A stretch of DNA of 64,000 nt from Vibrio ishigakensis (GTDB lineage Bacteria; Pseudomonadota; Gammaproteobacteria; Enterobacterales; Vibrionaceae), in the NCBI RefSeq assembly GCF_024347675.1, contig NZ_AP024882.1, forward strand, positions 1,488,001 to 1,552,000, read 5' to 3'. The notes beneath the pieces were generated by a model. The model was not told the origin of the DNA. It saw only the letters and a list, made by a program, of their open reading frames with translations, and did no database searches. Both the position numbers and the translations under genes were made by a program. This document shows positions 45,723 to 54,252 of the stretch, piece after piece. Within the stretch, counting starts at the first letter, position 1; the number at the start of each line of letters is the position of its first letter.

Positions 45723-46661
45723 CTATCGCAACAACTCGGTTAACTCTTCAATCAGAATCTCTTGCATCCATTGATGCGCAGCACTATTCGCACTACGCTG
45801 GTGATGGATAAGATAAGCAGGAACAGAAAAAGCATCCTGTTCGTCGAGCTCTTTAGACGGAAGTTGTACAAACTTCTCACCATAGCTTCGCAGTGCTCTA
45901 ACACTGTTTGTTCCAAACAAAATCGCGTCAGATTCGGCCATCACATCCACCAACACTTGGGTTTGCGAACTCCTTAAAATAGGACGATTTTCTAACATCA
46001 TATCTTTGTAGATCTGCAATATTGGCGCACTAAATGAGCGGTATTGATCTTCTTCAACCACTATCCCTATCATCGGATAATCAACGGTATCTTTTAGCAA
46101 CACATCCTTTTTTGTACTTAATGGGTGCCCGACCCTTGCGAACATTTGTGGTCTCAAGGAACCCAAGTGCTTTGACACATATTTAGGGCTTGGCTCCTCT
46201 GTAAAGTGAAACGCGAAATCAATATAGCCTTGGTCCATAGCCGGGAAAGGGTTAGCTTTCGCAGAGTGATCGGATATCCTCACGTTAGGGGCTATCTGTT
46301 TCAGCCGCCCCATAAGTTTTGGTATCAGTGCACTAGACAAAAACGCCGGCAGAGAGATAGCGAAATCATTGTCTGCTTCAAGTGGGTTAAATACTTCTGC
46401 GCCAAACACTTCTTGCAACTGAGGAAGTAAATCAACCAACTGCTTCTCTAAAACAAGCGCCTTTTCGGTGGGAACAAGCCCGGTTGATACGCGAGTAAAC
46501 AAAGGATCATCAAACGTATCTCTAAGTCTGGCAAGTGCTCTACTCACCGCGGATTGCGAAACAAACAGCACTTCCGCAGCTCTGGATACATTTCTCTCTT
46601 TGAGAAGCACATCCATAGTCACCAAAAGATTTAGGTCAACTTTTGCCAAGGCTCGATTCAT
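45723..46661 (-). CDS. LysR-family transcriptional regulator
   Basis: About 312 residues from ATG 46661; a GTG at 46682 is also in frame. The winged helix-turn-helix is DLNLLVTMDVLLKERNVSRAAEVLFVSQSAVSRALARLRDTFDDPLF, with a substrate-binding domain after residue ~90. It lies 21 bp before the PaiB-like gene in the same direction and diverges from the DUF1254/1214 gene, which it may control. Confidence 0.9.
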   Translation of the reverse strand: MNRALAKVDLNLLVTMDVLLKERNVSRAAEVLFVSQSAVSRALARLRDTFDDPLFTRVSTGLVPTEKALVLEKQLVDLLPQLQEVFGAEVFNPLEADNDFAISLPAFLSSALIPKLMGRLKQIAPNVRISDHSAKANPFPAMDQGYIDFAFHFTEEPSPKYVSKHLGSLRPQMFARVGHPLSTKKDVLLKDTVDYPMIGIVVEEDQYRSFSAPILQIYKDMMLENRPILRSSQTQVLVDVMAESDAILFGTNSVRALRSYGEKFVQLPSKELDEQDAFSVPAYLIHHQRSANSAAHQWMQEILIEELTELLR

Positions 46662-46876
46662 AATCCACCACACATTATTCACTTAGATCATATTTATTTA
46701 TAAGAATAAGTCGTTAGACGCAAATAATGCAACTGCTTATTATCTCCCCATACACAGAACGCTCTTAGGAAATAACTTTTAGCAGTTAACCCAAGAGACT
46801 CTATGGAAATCCAGTTCGATAGCTCATGGAAACCGAGCAACTTTAAACCCGTTGAACAATGAAATTCGGAGATAAC

Positions 46877-47953
46877 ATGAAACATCTAATCAAGCTATCA
46901 ACCCTTAGCCTTGCAATTGCTGCAGCACCTCAGGTCTTTGCCGCTAACAACACCATCCCTGTTGATGAAACCAACTACAACCAAGCCGCTGCGGCCAAAT
47001 ACATGAACAACTGGGACAAACGGGGTGCTGACAAACACATAGTTCACCTGCCTATCCTAGTGCCTGCAGGTGATAAAGCACCAGTAGTGCGAATGAACCA
47101 AGACTCGCTGTATTCATCAGCCATTGCCCATGCGGACAAAGATGGCTATATCCACGTAACCATCGATGAGTTTGAAAACGAACCAGGCACAGAAGACGTT
47201 TATACCTCGGTACACGTACTGGATGAGAACTCAGCGTCACCTATGTATAAGGTTGGCCCGGGTGAATACTCAGTAAAAATTGACACTGACTTTGCGTTTA
47301 TCATCTTCCGCGCCGGTGTAGAGGACAAAACCGACCTAACTAACGCCCTAGCCGCTCAATCTCGTTTCCATGTAGATTATTCGGCGAGTAAGAAATACGC
47401 ACCACAAGGTTACATAGCGCCAAACTATGATGTTGCTCAGCGTCAAGCTATGACCAAGAAGCTAAAACAAGACTTCTTAGAAGCGGGTGAAGACTTTTTC
47501 TATGTAGCAAGCTCAGACAGCGCAGACGCAAACAACGGTCGCCAGATGCGCTCAAACGCTCAAGGCTGGGGCGGAATGCCAATCGAAGTGGGTGTTTCAA
47601 ACATCTATCGCAACACCAAGCAGTTTGATGGTTCTCAGTGTCAGCAAACCACATTCGACGAGCCGGACAACAAGTATTTCACTTCGATCACGCTATATGA
47701 TGCAGCGGGTTATATGCTCGATACTGAAAGGTTCTCTATCAACTCTTACGAGTGGGATAAGAACCGCGACGGCACAGTAACTATCAGCTTTGGTTGTGGT
47801 GAGAATGCGCCGAACAACCTGAAAACAAACGGTGAAGACTTTAACTACACGGTTCGTAACTACGGTGCTTCACAAGACGTTCAATACGATGTGTACGGTG
47901 GACGAGAGCTAAAATACCTAGCCGGTGGCTCTATCAACCCTGATTACAAGTAA
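46877..47953 (+). CDS. Exported DUF1254/DUF1214 protein
   Basis: About 358 residues with a signal peptide (LIKLSTLSLAIAAAPQVFA). An N-terminal DUF1254-like region has VVRMNQDSLYSSAIAHADKDGYIHVTI, and a C-terminal DUF1214-like region has YFTSITLYDAAGYMLDTERFSINSYEWDKNRDGTVTISFG. I chose ATG 46877 because CGGAGATAAC precedes it. Function is unknown. It is divergent from a LysR regulator and ends in a perfect-palindrome terminator. Confidence 0.85.
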   Translation: MKHLIKLSTLSLAIAAAPQVFAANNTIPVDETNYNQAAAAKYMNNWDKRGADKHIVHLPILVPAGDKAPVVRMNQDSLYSSAIAHADKDGYIHVTIDEFENEPGTEDVYTSVHVLDENSASPMYKVGPGEYSVKIDTDFAFIIFRAGVEDKTDLTNALAAQSRFHVDYSASKKYAPQGYIAPNYDVAQRQAMTKKLKQDFLEAGEDFFYVASSDSADANNGRQMRSNAQGWGGMPIEVGVSNIYRNTKQFDGSQCQQTTFDEPDNKYFTSITLYDAAGYMLDTERFSINSYEWDKNRDGTVTISFGCGENAPNNLKTNGEDFNYTVRNYGASQDVQYDVYGGRELKYLAGGSINPDYK

Positions 47954-47966
47954 AACTCCACAAGTA

Positions 47967-47988
47967 AAGAGCCACCTAGGTGGCTCTT
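47967..47988. terminator. Bidirectional terminator
   Basis: A 22-bp perfect palindrome (AAGAGCCACCT and its complement) lies between converging genes. The T-run after it is short. Confidence 0.75.
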
Positions 47989-47999
47989 CTCATTCTTGG

Positions 48000-48518
48000 C
48001 TATTTTACCAACCTTGGTACACTCTGATACTCAGAGCTCACAAAACTGGTCTCTGGCTTATCGGTGATGTGATAAAGCATGGGCTTTAAGATACCCGCTT
48101 CAATTAGGTTGTTGATGACATACATGGCATTACCAATAGCAAAGCCAACAACGCCTCCCACCTGCATAGGAAAGAATATCTCTGCATTGCGATCAGGATA
48201 TATCCCCAAACGAACTACCCACTCTTTGTCATCGTTGATATAAGTGGCGTAGACATCGTACAGACCGAGCTCTAACGTGGTGTATGCGGTCATCGGCGTT
48301 CGATGCAGATACCGTTTCGCTTCGCCCCTATGATTTTCAAGCTTATCCAGAAAACTTGGTTGGCTGATTAGTTCTTCTCGTATTTCCGCCATGATGTTTT
48401 CGGTCAGTGCATCGCTTTGTACTACAGAGTTAGCCAATATCTTTACTGGCAACCAAAACAGGTAAACAGAACTGATGGTTACAAAGATAAACAAACCAAG
48501 AAGAGACTTCTTAAGCAT
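48000..48518 (-). CDS. Membrane-anchored protein of unknown function
   Basis: A 172-residue protein that I do not recognise. One N-terminal hydrophobic segment (LLGLFIFVTISSVYLFWLPVKI) acts as signal or anchor. A soluble region follows with a second hydrophobic stretch (QVGGVVGFAIGNAMYVINNLI) that may touch the membrane. No cysteines or catalytic motif are visible. The gene is alone on its strand, with terminators on both sides. Confidence 0.7.
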   Translation of the reverse strand: MLKKSLLGLFIFVTISSVYLFWLPVKILANSVVQSDALTENIMAEIREELISQPSFLDKLENHRGEAKRYLHRTPMTAYTTLELGLYDVYATYINDDKEWVVRLGIYPDRNAEIFFPMQVGGVVGFAIGNAMYVINNLIEAGILKPMLYHITDKPETSFVSSEYQSVPRLVK

Positions 48519-48574
48519 GACGCATCCAAATAGAGGGAAGAAAAAACGGCGTTATTCTACCGACTTTTACCCGT

Positions 48575-48600
48575 AAAAAAACCGCCCAACTGGACGGTTT
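48575..48600 (-). terminator. Terminator of the cysteine-synthase-like gene
   Basis: AAACCG pairs with CGGTTT and CC with GG around AACT, with a T-run on the minus strand (A-run 48575-48581). Confidence 0.8.
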
Positions 48601-48659
48601 ATGTAATTATTTCCGAAACAAGCTCTACTGGGTTTGATATCCAGAATTTTGACTATCCG

Positions 48660-49709
48660 TTATACATTCACGACCTTCTCATCACCGTCGGCCTGATACC
48701 GTGCCCAAAGCTCTGGTAAGGTTTCTTTGTCTAGCTTGATACCCTTTTCCTTTAAAAATTCTAGGTTGTAGAGTTTCGAATAAGAGCGCTCAGCTAGATC
48801 ACAGCTAAAGGTAACTATGGTATTGCCTTTACCCATTCTCGCTGCTGCATAGAGCGCGCCGGCCACATTTAACGACGAACTGCTTCCCAGCAAGATACCG
48901 TCTTTTTCAGCAACCAACCTCGAGATGGTTACAAGATCTTGATCAGGCAAATTGATGGCGTGATTAATCTTGGCCTGTCTAAAGTTCTCAACCTCACGCA
49001 TGATACCTATCCCCTCAGTAAACGAGCTTCCTGATGATTTGTACTCACCACTTTTTAGATAGGAATAAATCCCAGATCCATCTGGGTCGATAGCCCAAGT
49101 TTTAAGGTTGGGATTTTTTTCAGACAGGTAGTGTGAGTTGCCTGCAATGCTGCCACCAGTACCCACTACCGAGACCAAGGCATCGATCTTGCCTTGGGTT
49201 TGCTCCCAAATCTCTGGCCCTGTATTTAAATAGTGCGCTCGATAATTGCTTAGATTTTCGAACTGATCGGCCCACCAGTAATCCTCGTTCTCCGCACCAA
49301 TGCGCTTGGCGGTATGATAGAAATGTTTAGGGTTAGAAAAAGGGCAAGGATCGACCAATAGCAGGTCAGCACCATGAAGCGCAATCATACGCTCTTTCTC
49401 TTGCGCCTGTCCCTTTGGCATAACCACCAACATCTTATAACCCAAGGCTTTAGCCACCAGTGCTAGCCCAATACCTGTATTACCCGCAGTACCTTCTACT
49501 ATGGTCATTCCCGGCTTGAGCTTACCCGATTCAATTGCGTCGGTAACAAGTTGCAGTGCCGCCCTGTCCTTTATTGAACCGCCAGGGTTTTGATGTTCGC
49601 ACTTTAGAAGGATCTCACACCCTGATATTTCGGAAAGGCTATTGATTCTGACAATGTCTGTATCACCGATGAGTTCACTGACACTATTAGCAACTAAGGT
49701 ATTCGACAT
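48660..49709 (-). CDS. PLP-dependent cysteine synthase-like enzyme
   Basis: A 349-residue fold-type II PLP enzyme. The Schiff-base lysine is in HQNPGGSIKDRAA, the substrate loop is VEGTAGNTGIGLALVA, and the phosphate loop is VVGTGGSIAGNS. I start at ATG 49709, with ACGGAGC upstream; the frame extends to 49727. It resembles cysteine synthase and the related enzymes that act on O-acetylserine or cyanide/cystathionine. It is clearly longer than CysK (about 320 residues), so I do not give a gene symbol. It stands alone. Confidence 0.85.
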   Translation of the reverse strand: MSNTLVANSVSELIGDTDIVRINSLSEISGCEILLKCEHQNPGGSIKDRAALQLVTDAIESGKLKPGMTIVEGTAGNTGIGLALVAKALGYKMLVVMPKGQAQEKERMIALHGADLLLVDPCPFSNPKHFYHTAKRIGAENEDYWWADQFENLSNYRAHYLNTGPEIWEQTQGKIDALVSVVGTGGSIAGNSHYLSEKNPNLKTWAIDPDGSGIYSYLKSGEYKSSGSSFTEGIGIMREVENFRQAKINHAINLPDQDLVTISRLVAEKDGILLGSSSSLNVAGALYAAARMGKGNTIVTFSCDLAERSYSKLYNLEFLKEKGIKLDKETLPELWARYQADGDEKVVNV

Positions 49710-49875
49710 AAAGGCTCCGTAATCCATGGAAAAATGAGGTCTACTACTTCTATTAAGTTATTGATAATCCTAGCTACCGGCGATTCTTAGTCAAGCCAAC
49801 TAAAGGCGCCACATGATCTCAACAATGAAATAGCCATTATAATTAGACGTGATCGTTTCGATTGAGGGTAAGAAA

Positions 49876-50091
49876 ATGTTTTTAAAAGAGAGAAAGAGCG
49901 GCGACCTTGTGGACGTTGTGGATATGACCAATCTGAGCAACTTATTTCATGACAGTGTAGAGGGACGATTCCAAGCAGGAGAAGAGCAGCAAGACCCGCA
50001 GTTGTTCAAGAAATCCGATTTAGTCTTTATGTCGGGTGAAGAACTCCCTCGCTGTTGGACAGACCCAGATTATCGCTCCAAAAATAAATAG
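49876..50091 (+). CDS. Small conserved-looking protein
   Basis: A 71-residue acidic protein (MFLKERKSGDLVDVVDMTNL...LVFMSGEELPRCWTDPDYR). GAGGGTAAG lies 5 bases before the chosen ATG; a longer frame begins at 49849. I cannot assign a function. The conserved-looking ends (ERKSGDLV and LPRCWTDP) and the terminator behind it suggest a real gene. Confidence 0.75.
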   Translation: MFLKERKSGDLVDVVDMTNLSNLFHDSVEGRFQAGEEQQDPQLFKKSDLVFMSGEELPRCWTDPDYRSKNK

Positions 50092-50127
50092 CCTGCGCCA
50101 CCCACTCATCAATCACGAGCCAAAACG

Positions 50128-50154
50128 AAAAAAGCGAGCACTGGGCTCGCTTTT
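50128..50154. terminator. Bidirectional terminator
   Basis: AAAAGCGAGC pairs with GCTCGCTTTT around a 5-base loop (50130-50154), between the small gene and ackA. Confidence 0.9.
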
Positions 50155-50176
50155 CACAATCAAGTATTGCTATGAA

Positions 50177-51370
50177 TTACAGTAGTTCAACAGACTGCTT
50201 AGCAATTACAAACTCTTCGTTTGTTGGGATAACTAGAGCTTTAGCGCCTAGTAGCTCAGATTCAGCGATTTGACCTGCTGCACCAAAGCGCGCTGCTTCG
50301 TTACCCGCTGCATCTTCAACGAAACCTAGAACTTTTAGGTTATTTAGAATTTCGCGACGGATGTCTAGTGCGTTCTCACCGATACCACCAGTGAACACGA
50401 TAGCGTCTAGAGAGTTTAGCGGTACTAGGTAAGAAGCAATGTACTTAGCAACACGATATGTGAATACTTCAAACGCCAGCTTAGCACCTTCATGACCGTC
50501 TTCCATTGCTTCTAGGATGCCACGAGCATCAGAAGTTACACCGGATACACCTAGGAAACCAGACTTCTTGTTCAGAGTTTCGAATACTTGCTCTGGAGTC
50601 CAACCTTTCTTCATAAGGAATTCGATGATACCCGGGTCAAGGTCACCAGAACGAGTACCCATCATTAGACCAGCAAGTGGAGTAAAGCCCATTGAAGTAT
50701 CAACAGACTCACCATTAGAGATAGCACATACAGATGCGCCGTTACCTAGGTGAACAGTGATGAAGTTTGACTCTTCCACTTTCTTGCCAATCATCTTCGC
50801 AGCTTCACGGCTTACGAAGTAGTGGCTTGTGCCGTGGAAACCGTAGCGACGGATGCCGTACTCTTTGTACAGCTCGTGAGAGATTGCACCAGTGAACGCC
50901 TTTTGCGGCATTGTTTGGTGGAAAGCAGTGTCGAATACAGCGAACTGAGGTAGAGATGGGTATGCTTCCATCGCTGCACGGATACCTTTAGCGCCTGCTG
51001 GGTTGTGGAGCGGAGCAAGATCAGAAAGGTTTTCAATTTCAGTTAGAACAGCGTCGTCGATACGAACAGTGCTTGTGAACTTCTCACCACCGTGAACGAT
51101 ACGGTGACCTACAGCAACGATGCTGTCGCTGAAGCCTAGCTCTTCCATTAGAGCAACAATGCGGTTGATAGCTTGAGCATGGTGGTTGTCAGGAGCTGTG
51201 ATTGCTTCCTCAGTCTTTTCACCATTGTACTTCCAGCCAACTACCGCTTCCGGCAAACCAAAACACTCTCCTAAGCCGCTGATTAGCGCTTCGCCTGACT
51301 CAGAGTCGATAACAGCGAACTTCAGAGAAGAACTGCCTGAGTTGATAACAAGTACGTTTCTGTTTGCCAT
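50177..51370 (-). CDS. ackA: Acetate kinase
   Basis: A 397-residue kinase interconverting acetate plus ATP and acetyl phosphate. Motifs are VLVINSGSSSLKFAVID at the N-terminus, VGHRIVHGGEKF, FDTAFHQTMP, YGFHGTSH, HLGNGASVCAI, GTRSGDLDPG and FTGGIGENA. It is not followed or preceded by pta, so this is an isolated copy, perhaps a second ackA as some Vibrio species have. A possible imperfect FNR site lies about 125 bp upstream. Confidence 0.96.
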   Translation of the reverse strand: MANRNVLVINSGSSSLKFAVIDSESGEALISGLGECFGLPEAVVGWKYNGEKTEEAITAPDNHHAQAINRIVALMEELGFSDSIVAVGHRIVHGGEKFTSTVRIDDAVLTEIENLSDLAPLHNPAGAKGIRAAMEAYPSLPQFAVFDTAFHQTMPQKAFTGAISHELYKEYGIRRYGFHGTSHYFVSREAAKMIGKKVEESNFITVHLGNGASVCAISNGESVDTSMGFTPLAGLMMGTRSGDLDPGIIEFLMKKGWTPEQVFETLNKKSGFLGVSGVTSDARGILEAMEDGHEGAKLAFEVFTYRVAKYIASYLVPLNSLDAIVFTGGIGENALDIRREILNNLKVLGFVEDAAGNEAARFGAAGQIAESELLGAKALVIPTNEEFVIAKQSVELL

Positions 51371-51493
51371 GTTTAAAAATCCTAATATGAGCGGGGCGCA
51401 TGTTGTTCATGCGTTTCGTGCATCCGATTATCAAATATTTTTAATCGATTTCAAATTTATTTAAGTCCATTAGTATGACAAATCGCAAAAACT

Positions 51494-51507
51494 TTGAGAT
51501 GGATCAT
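51494..51507. promoter_or_regulatory. Imperfect FNR-like site upstream of ackA
   Basis: TTGAGATGGATCAT matches the FNR consensus with one change in each half. It is suggestive only. Confidence 0.3.
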
Positions 51508-51603
51508 ATTTATAATTTATTTTAGCTCTGAAATTAGTAAGTGATTTTCCATATTCAAAAAAAATTGAATATGAAACCGCTACACACTCAAAAATTTTGA
51601 CAT

Positions 51604-51628
51604 AAAAAAACGGCGCCTATTGGCGCCG
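51604..51628 (-). terminator. Terminator of deaD
   Basis: CGGCGCC pairs with GGCGCCG around TATT, followed by seven T on the minus strand. Confidence 0.9.
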
Positions 51629-51639
51629 CTCTTAGATTT

Positions 51640-53589
51640 TTATTCCGCGTCTCTGCGGTTGTGACCACGTTCACCACGGTAGTTACCACGGTTATCGCCA
51701 CCACGGTTGCGATCAAAACGACGCTCACCGTCACGACGACCACCATCACGGTTGCCATCGCGATTGCCACGGTAACCACCGCCATCACGACGACCGCCTT
51801 CACGGTTACCATCGCGGTTACCACGATGACCTTCACGACGACCGCCTTCACGGTTGCCACGGTAACCGCCACCATCACGACGACCACCGTCACGGCGACC
51901 ACCACGAGACTCACGGAAGTCATCGAAGTCACATACTACAGCGCCAGTTTCTTTTTGGCGGATACGTAGCTTCTTAAGTTTACCTGCAGTTTCAGAGCTC
52001 ATCGCTTTAGGCAGCTGAACAAAAGTGTGCTCTGGTGCTAGTTTGATTGCACCGATAGAACCTTTAGTTAAGCCAAGCTCGTTTGCAAGTGCACCAACGA
52101 TGTCTTTAACCTGAACACCTTGCTCACGACCAACTTGTAGTTGGTAAGTATCCCACTCTTTGTTGTCCTGACCGAAGCCACGACCGCCATCACGACCACC
52201 TTCACGGCGGTTGTCACGACGCTCTGCACGACGCTTCTTATCACGCTCGATAGCAGCGATCATCGGATCTTCACCGATGTAGAATAGAGGGCGTTTACCC
52301 TGCTGACGACGAAGAAGGATTGCAGCTAGAGTAGCAGCATCGATTTCTAGGCTAGTTTGTAGCGTGTCTACAAGCTCAACAAACTTGTCTAGAGATGCAT
52401 TCTCTTTGTCCGCTTCAAGCTCAAGACCAAGCTTGTTTACACGAGCTTCAGCTACTTTGTCACGTAGAGGAAGTTGGATCTCTTCCATTGAAGACTTAGT
52501 AACACGCTCGATAGTGCGAAGCATGCGGATTTGGTTAGTACGAACCAATAGGATCGCTTTACCCTTACGACCAGCACGACCAGTACGACCGATACGGTGG
52601 ATGTAAGACTCAACATCGAATGGGATGTCGTAGTTAAACACGTGAGTAATACGAGGCACATCAAGACCACGTGCAACAACGTCGGTCGCGACTAGGATGT
52701 CGATAACACCGCGCTTGATGTTGTCTACAGTACGCTCACGTTGTGACTGAGGAATGTCACCGTGAAGTGCAGCTACTTTGAAGCCACGTGCAGATAGGTA
52801 ATCTGCTAGACGCTCGGTGTCCTGACGAGTACGTACGAATACGATAGAAGCATCAGTTTCTTCAGTTTCAAGAAGACGAGTCATAGCTTCATCTTTCTCT
52901 ACGCCCTTCACTACCCAGAACTGCTGCTCTACTTTATCAACGGTGTGGTTTTTACCAGCAACGTCAACGTAAGCAGGATCACGTAGGAAACGCTCAACAA
53001 TGGTCTTAAGCATTGGAGGCATGGTTGCAGAGAACAGTACGCGCTGTGCAGTTTCTGGAGCATGCTCAAGAATTGCAGTTACGTCGTCAACAAAGCCCAT
53101 GTTCAACATTTCATCTGCTTCATCCAGTACGAAGGTGTTAACTTCGTCTAGGTGCAGACGGTCACGGTTGATAAGGTCTTGTACACGACCAGGTGTACCA
53201 ACAACGATGTGTGCGCCGTTCTTAAGAGCACGCATCTGATCAACGATAGAAGTACCACCGTAGATTTCTAGAACTTTAAGACCGTTGATATTGCTACCAA
53301 GGTTTTTGATTTCTGCCGCAACTTGGATCGCAAGTTCACGGGTAGGCGCAAGGATGATCGCCTGTGGTTTACGCTGTTTCAGCTCTAACTTATTTAGCAA
53401 AGGAAGAGAAAAAGCCGCGGTTTTACCTGTACCTGTTTGAGCTTTACCTAAAGCGTCTTTGCCTTCTAGAAGAAGAGGAATAGAGGCTGCTTGGATAGGA
53501 GTTGGAGAAACAAAGCCCATTCCTTCTAAAGAAGAAAGGATTTCAGGCTTCAGGTCTAAATCGCTGAACTTAATTTCAGATTCTTGCAT
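51640..53589 (-). CDS. deaD: DEAD-box RNA helicase DeaD/CsdA-like
   Basis: A 649-residue ATP-dependent RNA helicase that unwinds RNA in ribosome assembly and mRNA decay, often needed in the cold. Motifs are: Q motif FVSPTPIQAASIP, AQTGTGKTAAF, PTRELAIQ, VGTPGRVQDL, DEAD, LFSATMPP, ATDVVARGLDVPRI and HRIGRTGRAGRKG. A DbpA-like RNA-binding domain lies at about residues 480-560. The tail of ~80 residues is made of R-G-G-D-N repeats (for example GGYRGNRDGNREGGRRDG), encoded by repetitive DNA at about 51655-51905. A ~270-bp gap without genes lies upstream, as expected for a cold-shock-type leader. Confidence 0.95.
   Translation of the reverse strand: MQESEIKFSDLDLKPEILSSLEGMGFVSPTPIQAASIPLLLEGKDALGKAQTGTGKTAAFSLPLLNKLELKQRKPQAIILAPTRELAIQVAAEIKNLGSNINGLKVLEIYGGTSIVDQMRALKNGAHIVVGTPGRVQDLINRDRLHLDEVNTFVLDEADEMLNMGFVDDVTAILEHAPETAQRVLFSATMPPMLKTIVERFLRDPAYVDVAGKNHTVDKVEQQFWVVKGVEKDEAMTRLLETEETDASIVFVRTRQDTERLADYLSARGFKVAALHGDIPQSQRERTVDNIKRGVIDILVATDVVARGLDVPRITHVFNYDIPFDVESYIHRIGRTGRAGRKGKAILLVRTNQIRMLRTIERVTKSSMEEIQLPLRDKVAEARVNKLGLELEADKENASLDKFVELVDTLQTSLEIDAATLAAILLRRQQGKRPLFYIGEDPMIAAIERDKKRRAERRDNRREGGRDGGRGFGQDNKEWDTYQLQVGREQGVQVKDIVGALANELGLTKGSIGAIKLAPEHTFVQLPKAMSSETAGKLKKLRIRQKETGAVVCDFDDFRESRGGRRDGGRRDGGGYRGNREGGRREGHRGNRDGNREGGRRDGGGYRGNRDGNRDGGRRDGERRFDRNRGGDNRGNYRGERGHNRRDAE
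51655..51905 (-). repeat. Repetitive DNA encoding the RGG-like tail of DeaD
   Basis: Imperfect tandem units encode variations of RRDGGGYRGNRDGNREGG. The units are short and rich in CGT and GGT codons, which makes the region prone to length change. Confidence 0.8.
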
Positions 53590-53824
53590 TGGGATCCCAG
53601 TTTACTAATCATTAAAAACGGTCCCATGAGCTTTCTAATTCTCATACACAAATCCAGCATATGCATCAATCCATTGTGGTTACGGATAAGCATATAAAAC
53701 GCATCAAGCCGCTAGGGACAAAATAAGGACGCGAATTCTGCCTTAATTTCAGGATAATTACCAGAAAAAATTGAAACAGATCACAAAATAGCCCCAAATC
53801 GCTTCATTAATGCGATGCATTTTG

Positions 53825-53853
53825 TGGGGTAACACTGTGACTTCGTTACCCCA
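53825..53853. repeat. Hairpin downstream of the small lipoprotein gene
   Basis: TGGGGTAAC (53825-53833) pairs perfectly with GTTACCCCA (53845-53853) around an 11-base loop. The U-tract is poor on both strands. It lies in the 272-bp gap between the small lipoprotein and deaD and may serve as the lipoprotein gene's terminator. The rest of this gap holds no gene I can see. Confidence 0.6.
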
Positions 53854-53861
53854 GTTTTGGC

Positions 53862-54023
53862 TTATCTGTAACTTCCATGCCCACCATAAGAACGTCCAGC
53901 CATACTAGAATGAGTGGTTTTCTGTAGCTCTTGACGCTCGGCCATGCTCATACTGCTTTTGTCATTGTTATGTGCACAGCCCATCAAGAATAGTGCACAA
54001 AGTGTTGCAAGCAAGATCTTCAT
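53862..54023 (-). CDS. 53-residue lipoprotein
   Basis: A short gene with a strong ribosome binding site (AAGGAGAAAAGCG before the ATG). The product has a lipoprotein signal (MKILLATLCALFLMGCAHN, lipobox LMGC) and a mature part of about 38 residues that is rich in Ser, His and Gly and ends SMAGRSYGGHGSYR. I do not recognise a family. It lies between deaD (same direction) and rnb (divergent). Confidence 0.75.
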   Translation of the reverse strand: MKILLATLCALFLMGCAHNNDKSSMSMAERQELQKTTHSSMAGRSYGGHGSYR

Positions 54024-54252
54024 CGCTTTTCTCCTTGTTCAATTGCGACATGCCCTACTCTTTACGCTCACAAGGACAAAAAGATCCATATTCTTCTGCA
54101 TGGGGCGGATTGAAACAAAACTTTAAACCCGCTCAGTTATACATTTACACGGTTTGTGGGTAATATAGCCGCCAATAACCGCAGCCACCTACACCCAAGT
54201 GTAAAAGCTTGCCGTACCGAATCAGCCACTATTTAAGAAAATCAATTTATAG

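Noticed and set aside
51588..51932. Val/Thr-rich open frames overlapping the end of deaD on both strands
   Set aside because: They arise from the repetitive DNA that encodes the RGG-like tail of DeaD in the correct frame.
54050..54163. 37-codon plus-strand frame upstream of rnb
   Set aside because: It has no ribosome binding site and lies in the region needed for the divergent promoters of the small lipoprotein gene and rnb.
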